Source of the DNA: Roseiarcus sp050012775
GTDB taxonomy: Bacteria; Pseudomonadota; Alphaproteobacteria; Rhizobiales; Beijerinckiaceae
DNA: 64,000 nt
Reading direction: 5' to 3'
NCBI GenBank assembly: GCA_050012775.1
Contig: JBEKGN010000017.1
Span: 1 to 64,000, forward strand
Position numbers and translations under genes: made by a program. This document shows positions 1 to 8,722 of this stretch, piece by piece (position 1 is the stretch's first letter; each line of letters begins with the position of its first letter). The notes under the pieces were generated by a model. It made no database searches and was not told the origin of the DNA. It was given only the letters and a program-made list of their open reading frames with translations.

Positions 1-74
1 GCTACATGACGCAGGAGACAATGAATGGCCTCGGCGACGACCAAACCGCCGCCCTCGCCAAAATCGCGGCCTAA
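1..74 (+). CDS. C-terminal end of an unidentified protein (cut by window edge)
   Basis: An open frame enters from the left edge and stops at TAA 72-74. The last visible residues are YMTQETMNGLGDDQTAALAKIAA, written here as YMTQETMNGLG followed by DDQTAALAKIAA. This is too short to identify. Composition and codon use (GCC, GGC, CTC) fit a real gene end, but nothing more can be said. Confidence 0.35.
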   Translation, partial: YMTQETMNGLGDDQTAALAKIAA

Positions 75-509
75 TCCCGAGACGACATGACCGCCCAAAA
101 TCTCCACCACCTTGACGGACGTGATCTCGAACCAGCGGTCGCGCACGCGCGTCAACGCGGCGAATACCCGATCGCGGATCCAACCATTTCGCCTCGACGA
201 AGACCGACGAGGTCCTGTCCATTCGCCGGACGCGAAGTCGGGCGATCTCAGACGGTTATATCCGCGAAAATTGCCGATAGGGTCCGAGGGCGCCGCCGTC
301 GGAATTGCACTGATTGACACAGATCAATGCCGCCTTCGTGGCGACAGAGCTCAATTCACATTGAGGGGGAGGGGATGAATCAAGAATGCGCCTCGTGTGA
401 GGCTAACCAGCGACCTTATCCAATCGTGATAGGGCTGTATGGCGTGAGCACTGTATTTCTTCTTGTCTCTGTATCTAACCGATAGAAATAACCGTTATAT
501 AATAACACA
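75..509. other. Intergenic region before the oxidase-methyltransferase gene
   Basis: No convincing gene. Short open frames here have no ribosome binding site and no recognisable protein. The region is clearly more AT-rich towards 450-510 than the rest of the window. It holds an FNR/FixK-type palindrome at 314-327 and a TATAAT at 498-503, only 6 bases before the first ATG of the next gene. Confidence 0.5.
314..327. promoter_or_regulatory. FNR/FixK-type anaerobox TTGAC-N4-ATCAA
   Basis: TTGACACAGATCAA matches the FNR/FixK family consensus TTGAT/C-N4-A/GTCAA in all fixed positions. It lies 183 bases before the ATG of the downstream flavoprotein gene. This suggests control by oxygen or redox state through a Crp/Fnr-family regulator; that regulator is not in the window. 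Which promoter it serves is inference. Confidence 0.55.
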
Positions 510-2699
510 ATGATAGCGATGGCAGTCCTTATGCATGAATATCGTGAAACTACGGACACAACAAACACAACAGCTCGCGGACGCTTCAGGGTGGCGATTG
601 TCGGAGGTGGGCCAGGAGGGTTGTTCACGGCTTGGCATTTGGCGGCGAAAGCCGGCGACAGCTGTCAAATCACGATATTCGAAGCAAGCGAAAGAGCCGG
701 AGGAAAAATTGTCACCGAACAGTTTACCGGCATCGGCCCCTATGAAGCCGGCGTCGCCGAAATCTATGACTATTCACGGCTTGGCCCTGATCCGTTGCAC
801 GACCTCATCGTTAAAGACCTCGGGTTGGAGATAAAATACATCGAGGGCGGGCCTTGCGTGCTCGATGACAAGATATTCTTGACGACAGAAGACCTGGCTC
901 AACATTTTGGCGATCGCACCCGCGACGAGGCGATGGCGTTTCGCGCGCTTTGCGCCGAGATGCTGAGTCCGGAAGCGTTCTACCTTTCCATCGCGCAGGC
1001 CGACAACGAGCACCCCTGGGCAAAGATTTCTGGAGAAAGTCTGCTGGTCGGATCGATCAAGGACGATGCGGCGCGTCGCTACATACGGATCATGGCCCAT
1101 AGCGACGTAGCGGCTCCTCCGCATCAAACCAACGGGCTGACGTTCCTCAAGAACGTTTTGATGGATGTCGACGGCTACATGGACATCGTTTCAGTCGTCG
1201 GCGGAAATGGACAAATCGTCAGTCGCTTAGTGGACCAACTCGACGCAGACATTCGCCTGAATTCGAATGTGCGGGCCGTTCAGCCCCTCGGCGACGGGAC
1301 CTATTGTCTTGAAGTGGAGGTCAACGGCGTCCGTGAAACCGCCATAGCGGATTTTGTTGTTCTCGCCTTACCGCTCACGGCCTTGTCGACGATTCACTGG
1401 CGCTCGGAGGACTTGCAGGAAGCGGTGGACAGACACGTCGGCTATTTCGATCGGCCAGGGCACTATCTTCGCGCCACGCTCCTGTTCAGTCGGCCCTTTT
1501 GGCGGGAGCATCTGCCAAAGGACTGGTGGATGCTCGACGAATTCGACGGTTGCTGCGTTTACGACGAGAGCGCGCGTTATGATTTCGGCAGCTGGGGCGC
1601 GCTCGCATTCTTGATCGCCGGCAACGCGGCCCTGGCCCTCGCCAATGTGCCGGACGAACGTATCGAAGAAATGTGCCTTGATGCTCTGCCGCCCGAACTG
1701 GCGGAAGGAAAAGGCCTGATTGTCGATCGTCGAATCCATCGCTGGATGGCCTCGGTCAATGCGATTCCCGGCGGAATGCCTGTGCGCCGGCGCGCGGACA
1801 ATCATCGCCCCGATCCGGAACGCTTGCCCGGGATTATCATGGTTGGCGATTATCTGTTCGATGCGACGCTCAACGGCGTCATGGACTCGGCGGAAGCCGG
1901 AACGGACATTATCCTTTCGGAAGTCCTCAGACGTCGCCGCGCGCATCGGAAAGAGTCGGCAGGCGTGATAGGAGCCAAGGATGGGTTCAAAGCGACTTCG
2001 CCAGGAGACGTTGTCGATGACTTTTTCTCGGTCGAAGCGCTTGCGGACATATTGGGCATCGCCTGGGGCTTGAAGAAAGGCTCCAAGATTTTGCATGTTG
2101 GTTCGGGCGCGGGAAGAACGGTCGCGTCGCTGCGAGCGCTCGGTTACGACGCCGTTGGAATCGAGTGCAATGGCGTCATCAGATCAGCCACGCCGACCGA
2201 AATCAGGGCGTATAACTTTTTCGGCGAATTCACCGACTTGCCGTTCGACGATCATGCCTTTGACGCCGTGATTGAGACGGGCTTGTGTCGCTTGCCGCAA
2301 GACACAGTTCAGAAGGCGATTCAGGAAATCCGGCGTGTGGCCAAGCATGGAATGGTACTCGGATCGATAACGATCGATCTGGCGATCGATTTCATCGAGC
2401 GCCATGATTTGCTCGAAGGTGTGGAAATGTTGGGCTCGCGGTGGGACTGGTCCGAGAAGCTTTACGCAGCCGGTTTTGTTCACGCTCTGATGGAGCCGTC
2501 ACGCTTGGACAAAGCCTGGAAAAGGGCTCAGGCGGCAGGCGCAGGTCCCGGCCACTGGTACGAGGATTCGGAGAGCCTGCTCTATTGCTTTTACGAGCCG
2601 AGCCATGAGCCTGGACGAGCTCCAAAAAGCATCGACGAAAAATATGGGCTCGAAGAGTCCTCTGAGAGGCAGTCAGCCCCCGCCGTCGGAGGCGAGTAA
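510..2699 (+). CDS. Fusion of FAD-dependent amine oxidoreductase and SAM methyltransferase
   Basis: A 729-residue two-domain protein. The N-terminal part (about residues 26-470) is a flavin amine-oxidase/phytoene-desaturase type oxidoreductase: a dinucleotide-binding VGGGPGG at about 31-37, the downstream EAS-ERAGGK segment, and a C-terminal FAD motif around GDYLFDATLNGVMDSAE. The C-terminal part (about 525-700) looks like a class I SAM methyltransferase, with motif I HVGSGAGRT followed by an acidic strand end (GIEC) and a post-I LPFDDHAFDAV segment. The substrate cannot be read from sequence. In-frame ATGs at 510, 519 and 531 are all possible starts; homology begins only near residue 26. A second gene follows directly and is probably co-transcribed. 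The fusion is unusual; oxidation and methylation of one substrate is inference. Confidence 0.75.
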   Translation: MIAMAVLMHEYRETTDTTNTTARGRFRVAIVGGGPGGLFTAWHLAAKAGDSCQITIFEASERAGGKIVTEQFTGIGPYEAGVAEIYDYSRLGPDPLHDLIVKDLGLEIKYIEGGPCVLDDKIFLTTEDLAQHFGDRTRDEAMAFRALCAEMLSPEAFYLSIAQADNEHPWAKISGESLLVGSIKDDAARRYIRIMAHSDVAAPPHQTNGLTFLKNVLMDVDGYMDIVSVVGGNGQIVSRLVDQLDADIRLNSNVRAVQPLGDGTYCLEVEVNGVRETAIADFVVLALPLTALSTIHWRSEDLQEAVDRHVGYFDRPGHYLRATLLFSRPFWREHLPKDWWMLDEFDGCCVYDESARYDFGSWGALAFLIAGNAALALANVPDERIEEMCLDALPPELAEGKGLIVDRRIHRWMASVNAIPGGMPVRRRADNHRPDPERLPGIIMVGDYLFDATLNGVMDSAEAGTDIILSEVLRRRRAHRKESAGVIGAKDGFKATSPGDVVDDFFSVEALADILGIAWGLKKGSKILHVGSGAGRTVASLRALGYDAVGIECNGVIRSATPTEIRAYNFFGEFTDLPFDDHAFDAVIETGLCRLPQDTVQKAIQEIRRVAKHGMVLGSITIDLAIDFIERHDLLEGVEMLGSRWDWSEKLYAAGFVHALMEPSRLDKAWKRAQAAGAGPGHWYEDSESLLYCFYEPSHEPGRAPKSIDEKYGLEESSERQSAPAVGGE

Positions 2700-2807
2700 T
2701 TGCGTCTGCCGCAAATCGAACCTCGGCCGGTTCGAACAGGCGGGAGACGCCAACTCGTCGTCCCAACGGATTTTGAAGCCCGGACAACCAAAGCAAGAAC
2801 CACCGTG

Positions 2808-3656
2808 ATGGACGCATCAAATCAGCAAGAACACCCAATTCTTCAGGCGCAGGCCTGGGGGGTTGTTTTCCTGGAAAAGTCGAGGGGCGTCGAACCCGGG
2901 GCAATCGTGATCAAGGAGCCGCGCAGCATGGCGGCCGTCCTGATGCCGGTTGATGCAGCGGCGGCGCTGGCCGCCACAGGGCCCGACAGTGGCGACTCGT
3001 TGACGATCGTTTGGATCCCTACCGAGTTCACGACTCCGCCGAGCGATGAACGCGGCGTGGAAGCTTGGGTGGAAGGCGGCGGCGACCCCTTGAGGCAGGC
3101 GCCCGTTCGCGCCGGAATTCGAACGGTCCGCGTATTCTGGCAAACCACGAGGGCGCTGATCTATGCAAGCGCCGAACAATTGCAGGACGCGATCGACGCC
3201 GTTATTCGCTTCACCGTTGCGCAAAGGGAAACAATTGCGCTCGAGACGAGAATGGATTCCGCATGGGCGCATCTCGACGCGGACGCGCCGTTGACCCATG
3301 CGGTCACGTCTCGACACCAAAAGCGCCAACAGCATGTGAATGAGATGACCGAGATGGTCGCTCGGATGAGGGTCACATATCTGCGACTGAGCAATAGCTT
3401 GGAGCAGCTTGACCGAACGATCAGTGAATCCTCCAAACGTCTTTATTCGGAGCTCACCCTGGCGGCGGGCCTCTATGATCGCTTGGATCAGTTGGAAGAG
3501 CCAATCCAGTTTGCGCAGGATCAATATGAACTTGCCAACACGCGCCTGATCGAGGCCAAAAATGCCGCGAGGGAGCACTTACATGCAATAACCGAGTTCG
3601 GCCTCGAATTAGGCATTATATTGCTGCTTGTGTTCCAGATACGCCAGTTCTTGTGA
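2808..3656 (+). CDS. Coiled-coil protein with C-terminal membrane anchor, function unknown
   Basis: About 282 residues from ATG 2808. The frame also runs back to a TTG at 2700, immediately after the previous stop, so the start is uncertain. The N-terminal half is a globular domain without a motif I recognise. The second half is strongly helical with heptad-like spacing and ends in one hydrophobic segment (LELGIILLLVFQI) and a short RQFL tail, so it is probably tail-anchored with most of the protein in the cytoplasm. The helical bundle followed by a C-terminal hydrophobic segment resembles the layout of DUF155/RMD1 proteins, but I see no firm motif match. It follows the oxidase-methyltransferase closely and is likely in the same transcript. 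Confidence 0.6.
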   Translation: MDASNQQEHPILQAQAWGVVFLEKSRGVEPGAIVIKEPRSMAAVLMPVDAAAALAATGPDSGDSLTIVWIPTEFTTPPSDERGVEAWVEGGGDPLRQAPVRAGIRTVRVFWQTTRALIYASAEQLQDAIDAVIRFTVAQRETIALETRMDSAWAHLDADAPLTHAVTSRHQKRQQHVNEMTEMVARMRVTYLRLSNSLEQLDRTISESSKRLYSELTLAAGLYDRLDQLEEPIQFAQDQYELANTRLIEAKNAAREHLHAITEFGLELGIILLLVFQIRQFL

Positions 3657-3817
3657 AGTTAAAGTTCAATGTGAAATTCCACAGGTCGTAAGGCCGCCGA
3701 TCCATTCGCTTCGCGCTCGTCAATCGACAAGGAACTGAAGCGAGTAGGCGAGATCGGCACGGCGCGCGCCGGGACTTGGTGAATATTTCTAAGTGTCTGA
3801 CTGGGAGAGGGATGCGC

Positions 3818-4195
3818 ATGCAAATGGCAATTCGCGTAGGCGGCCTCGTCGCCTCGATTTTTCTGACCTGCTACGGCCTGGGGCGACTCGATCAGCCGTT
3901 GCGTTCCATGAGCGGCGTTTTCGTGGAAAAAGCGATTGCGTCCGAAATGACAGTCGCGCTGGCGGACGTTTGCAGTTGGAATGACGTCCCCTGGAAAGAC
4001 TTGTCGGACGATGAGCGAAAAACTTGGCAGACTCTCGGGTGGACCCAAGCGATGTGGGACTCGGATGATCCCAAAGTAGCCGCCCCATCTGACTTCAAGG
4101 CATGGTCGGACTTGAGCGACGACGAACGAAACGCCGCGCAAAAGCTCGGCTACAATGAAAGGAATTGGGATTCTGACACTTGCAAAAATCGCTGA
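3818..4195 (+). CDS. Small secreted protein with two W-DLSDDER...LG[WY]...WDSD repeats
   Basis: About 125 residues. A GGGAGAGGG ribosome binding site at 3803-3811 precedes in-frame ATGs at 3812, 3818 and 3824; spacing favours 3818. The N-terminus is a hydrophobic signal-like segment (VGGLVASIFLTCYGLG), so export is expected. The rest is dominated by two copies of a roughly 27-residue unit: WKDLSDDERKTWQTLGW..MWDSDD and WSDLSDDERNAAQKLGY..NWDSDT. Each has conserved Trp, an acidic DDE turn, an LG pair and a closing WDSD. Two Cys (in CSW and near the C-terminus, DTCKN) flank the repeat region and may form a disulphide. No enzyme family is recognised. The unit is likely a small helical, acidic binding module. 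Confidence 0.6.
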   Translation: MQMAIRVGGLVASIFLTCYGLGRLDQPLRSMSGVFVEKAIASEMTVALADVCSWNDVPWKDLSDDERKTWQTLGWTQAMWDSDDPKVAAPSDFKAWSDLSDDERNAAQKLGYNERNWDSDTCKNR

Positions 4196-4204
4196 TGTCG
4201 TCGG

Positions 4205-4390
4205 ATGCGGCGAAAACCGGAGGAGAGGCCGTCCGCGATCGCTTTCCGCAAGATCGACATCCGCCGCTTCGTGGCCGGCGCCTATACCACAGCTCTGAAA
4301 GCCGATGAATTGCTGATCAGCGTCGAAAGTCCCAAAGCGAGTTCGTCCGTGCGTTGGGGCTACGACAAATTCTGCCGCTTTGAGCCTGTT
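4205..4390 (+). pseudogene. Fragment of CO/xanthine dehydrogenase FAD-binding (medium) subunit
   Basis: The frame reads FRKIDIRRFVAGAYTTAL then KADELLISVESP and RWGYDKFCRFEP. This resembles the segment of CoxM/XdhB-type FAD-binding subunits in which a [F]-x-x-G-x-[FY]-TTAL-x-x-[DE]E[LI]-[LI] helix precedes a WGY-x-KF-[AC]R strand. Only about 55 residues remain; there is no FAD-binding N-terminus and the reading frame dissolves next to the pilin gene end at 4395. I read it as a decayed remnant of a molybdenum hydroxylase gene. The assignment rests on pattern memory, not on a search. Confidence 0.45.
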
Positions 4391-4394
4391 GCGC

Positions 4395-4559
4395 CTAATG
4401 GAGGGCGGCGCCAATTTCAATAAACGCGCTGCTCAGCTTGGCGCCGAGCAGCAGCAAGGCATAGATGATGAAGACGGCGGTCAACGAAGTGCTCAGCGCG
4501 TAGTCGATCGTCCTCGCGCTAAGTTTGCCGGCGACGAATACCTTGATATGCTTGATCAT
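4395..4559 (-). CDS. Flp/Fap-type pilin, atypical processing site
   Basis: 54 residues from ATG at 4559: a short basic leader (MIKHIKVFVAGK), the segment LSARTIDYALS, then a long hydrophobic helix and an LGAKLSSAFIEIG tail. Flp pilins of tad systems normally have a G-x-T-A-I-E-Y motif cut by a prepilin peptidase; here the Glu at +5 is Asp and the Gly is replaced. It could be a diverged minor pilin or a decaying copy. It is transcribed away from the canonical pilin at 4938. No tad assembly genes are in the window. Confidence 0.5.
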   Translation of the reverse strand: MIKHIKVFVAGKLSARTIDYALSTSLTAVFIIYALLLLGAKLSSAFIEIGAALH

Positions 4560-4937
4560 GACCAAGCCTAAGCCGGAATAAGCACATGTCCACTCCGCGT
4601 CGAGCGCGCCGCCGCTTGGGATGGCGCCAATCTGCCGGCGCGCCATTTCCGCAGCGTTAATTCGATTGCGCGAAAACGGGTTTTCACGAGCATTCCCCGA
4701 TAAGTGCGGCGAGATGTCACAGGCACAAGCTCACTTGGATTTAGGCCCTCAGCAAATCCTCGGCGATCCGTCGTTCGATTTCCGCAAAATTTACTTTGCT
4801 CGCATGGTTAACCGCCGTTCGCGACGCATCGCAAGCGCGTTAAGACTTGCTTTGAGATTGTCCGGCAGGAATGCGCAAATGCTGGCGCGCAATCGGCAGC
4901 GGTTTGACAAGAATGACTCTTGGGAAGGACGCGAAGT

Positions 4938-5102
4938 ATGTTAGCTCGCATTACGACGTTTGCGAATGATAAGCGCGGCGCGACCGCAATCGAATACGCC
5001 CTCCTTTGCGGATTAATTGCGATCTTTATGGTCGGCAGCTTGAGCGCTCTCGGCACAAGCATCAGCAGCGAATTCTCCGAAGTCGACGTCGCGATGAAAT
5101 GA
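4938..5102 (+). CDS. Flp/Fap-type pilin
   Basis: 54 residues from ATG 4938, with GGGAAGGA about 8 bases upstream. The leader MLARITTFANDKRG is followed by the canonical prepilin site GATAIEYALL and a hydrophobic helix (CGLIAIFMVGSLSAL), then a short polar tail. Cleavage after the Gly by a TadV-type peptidase would release a mature pilin of about 40 residues with Glu5. Such pilins polymerise outside the cell into adhesive Flp/Tad fibres. An in-frame TTG at 4920 is a less likely start. Its tad secretion genes must lie elsewhere. Confidence 0.8.
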   Translation: MLARITTFANDKRGATAIEYALLCGLIAIFMVGSLSALGTSISSEFSEVDVAMK

Positions 5103-5411
5103 CCGCGGGACGATTCGAGAGGGCGAAAGCGTCGGAGGCCGAGCTATCGGACGATCGACGGCCGCCGACCCGGGCCGAATCCCACAAGAGCCCCGGCTGT
5201 TAATCCGCGAGGGATCCCGGCGCCGATCGGCGTCGTCAGACCCTGATCAAGCAACCAGGAGTAGGGATCACGGGGCGGCGCCGATTCACAGGGTGGGAAG
5301 CCGACTTGCGAGACCTGCCGGTCTGGCGGCGAAGGCCGGCGATCTTCTCCTCAATCCGGGTCGTGAGGGCTTCGGCGACATCGCTGTCTTCGCGATCGGC
5401 CCGGTCCAAGG
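5103..5411. other. Intergenic region, pilin to L,D-transpeptidase
   Basis: Convergent region between the plus-strand pilin and the minus-strand transpeptidase. Open frames here are not supported by start signals or by recognisable protein. No hairpin followed by a T-run was seen. Confidence 0.4.
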
Positions 5412-6080
5412 CTACTTCTGCAAAACGATTACAGGGGCGCCTACGGGAACTCGATTGTAGAGATCGATGATGTCTTGGTTGACGAGGCGGATGCAACCAC
5501 TGGAGACGGCCGTGCCAATCGTCTCCGGTTCCATCGTTCCATGCAATCTGAAATGCGTGTCCTCGCCATCGCGGTAAAGATAGAGGGCCCGAGCCCCCAA
5601 GGGATTGTCTATGCCTCCCGGCATGCCTCCCGCGTAGGCTGCGTATCGCGGGATGGCGCTGATCATGGTCGCCGTTGGCGTCCAACTCGGCCATTCCGCC
5701 TTGCGCCCGATAATCGCAGAGCCTTGGAAATTGAGCGCCTCCTCCCGTCCGACTCCAACGGCGTAGCGAAGCGCGCGTCCGTCTGCCTGAACTAGATACA
5801 ATCTGCGCTCAGCAATGTTTACGACCACGGTTCCAGGTCGATAAGGCCCTGAGAATGCGACTTCCTGTCGAAGCAATTCTGGATCGCGCGCGCTGACGTC
5901 AATGCCGGTGATCGGAAATGGCTCGTCGGTCACAGGGCCATAGCCGGCGCCGCCGCTCAGTGAGCCAGTCCCGGGGGCGTTGCATCCGGCTGGAAGGGCG
6001 AGAACGCCAGCGAGGAAGACACGACGGGTCAATGTTGAATTGATCGCGCCTCGAACGTTATGCGGGATTGTTTCGGTCAT
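5412..6080 (-). CDS. L,D-transpeptidase (YkuD domain), lipoprotein/Tat-like signal
   Basis: 222 residues from ATG at 6080. The N-terminus has RRVFLAGVLALPAGCNAPG: a signal segment ending in a lipobox-like LPAGC, so the protein is probably a periplasmic lipoprotein. The YkuD domain follows (about residues 85-222), starting VVVNIAERRLYLV and ending with the catalytic HGT...SSGCIRL signature, where His and Cys form the active site. Such enzymes make 3-3 cross-links in peptidoglycan or attach proteins to it. The frame extends upstream to 6269, but that part is not conserved in character. It stands alone on the minus strand. Confidence 0.85.
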   Translation of the reverse strand: MTETIPHNVRGAINSTLTRRVFLAGVLALPAGCNAPGTGSLSGGAGYGPVTDEPFPITGIDVSARDPELLRQEVAFSGPYRPGTVVVNIAERRLYLVQADGRALRYAVGVGREEALNFQGSAIIGRKAEWPSWTPTATMISAIPRYAAYAGGMPGGIDNPLGARALYLYRDGEDTHFRLHGTMEPETIGTAVSSGCIRLVNQDIIDLYNRVPVGAPVIVLQK

Positions 6081-6747
6081 GTCGGTCTTGCCATGAATTC
6101 CGGGAATCAGCAGCCACTGATGTTCCATTCTGGAGTCCAAGCTGCAAGAGCCGTCACTCGCGATCGACGCGATCGCAGCCAGTTGTTCAACCCAAATGCC
6201 CGTCGCATAACTGTGACCGCAAGGGCCGCTCAAACGAATCTGACGCCGATCATCGTGTCCGAGACGCAAACAAAGCCTTCAGTGTAAACGAGATGCGACG
6301 GCCAGGCGCCGCGGCCAAGCTGGCCTGAAGGCCTCGCGAGATCGCAACGGCGATCCGGCGAAAGGCGGATCGCGAGACGACGCGATTCATCGCGATCGAA
6401 TGACTCGCTCGTTCTTTGTGCAATGCACAATTAATGGACAATGCAAACGCCCCGACGTGGATGTGGCTTTCCTCAGCGCGAGCGAAATTGCCGCGGGGCG
6501 GGGTCGGCGACGGCCGATTGCGCTCGAATTCGCGCAATTCTTGGGGAGAACGCCGCGTCCGGGCGGCGATATCGGCGAAATCCAGCCCGCGCGCGTCAAA
6601 AGCGGCCGGCTGCGGAAAGCCGATTAACTGAGCAATCTCACGCGCTTGGCGCCCTATATTTGCGCGCGACGGCGAGCGAAGTTCGTGACACCATTCTCGT
6701 GCTTATAGCGGGCGATAGGCTCCCTCTCTGCTGGGCTGGAGGGCGTC
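6081..6747. promoter_or_regulatory. nifA upstream region
   Basis: A 667-base region with no supported gene, separating the divergent transpeptidase and nifA. I find no good -24/-12 element and no TGT-N10-ACA site, so nifA does not look autoactivated by the same signals as its targets. A perfect palindrome at 6416-6430 is the strongest candidate operator. A GGAGGG ribosome binding site lies at 6738-6743. Confidence 0.45.
6416..6430. promoter_or_regulatory. Perfect palindrome TTGTGC-AAT-GCACAA upstream of nifA
   Basis: Six-base arms around a 3-base centre, 318 bases before the nifA ATG. A further partial copy (GGACAATGCA) follows within 20 bases. It fits a dimeric regulator site, but not the FNR, NifA or NtrC consensus. 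The regulator is unknown. Confidence 0.4.
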
Positions 6748-8535
<1,788 letters not shown>

Positions 8536-8586
8536 GCGCGCCCGCGGCGCGTGGCGGGAGGCGAGGATCGCTCGCGCCCCCGCGCG

Positions 8587-8602
8587 TGTCGGCAATGCGA
8601 CA
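8587..8602. promoter_or_regulatory. NifA upstream activator site of nifB
   Basis: TGTCGGCAATGCGACA matches TGT-N10-ACA and the longer palindrome TGTCG-N6-CGACA shared by all five NifA sites in the window. It ends 72 bases before the -24 GG. Confidence 0.85.
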
Positions 8603-8673
8603 AAGCCGTGTCCGAGAGGCTTCAGCCGCGACGAGAATCTTTCTAACATATTGGAATAGATAGAGAAAAAACC

Positions 8674-8688
8674 TGGCACGACCCTTGC
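8674..8688 (+). promoter_or_regulatory. Sigma-54 promoter of the nifB operon
   Basis: TGGCACGACCCTTGC is a near-perfect -24/-12 element with GG and GC ten bases apart. It lies 35 bases before nifB, so the transcript has a short leader. It should drive nifB through the SIR2-like gene. Confidence 0.92.
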
Positions 8689-8722
8689 GACGATCCCGCG
8701 CGGACAACAGGAATCGCTTGCG

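Noticed and set aside
5236..5694. 152-codon minus-strand frame overlapping the L,D-transpeptidase
   Set aside because: Alternate frame of a well-supported YkuD gene; Arg/His/Gly-rich shadow.
6645..6675. TTGGCGC...TTTGC before nifA as a sigma-54 promoter
   Set aside because: GG and GC are 12 bases apart instead of 10; the spacing excludes a normal -24/-12 element.
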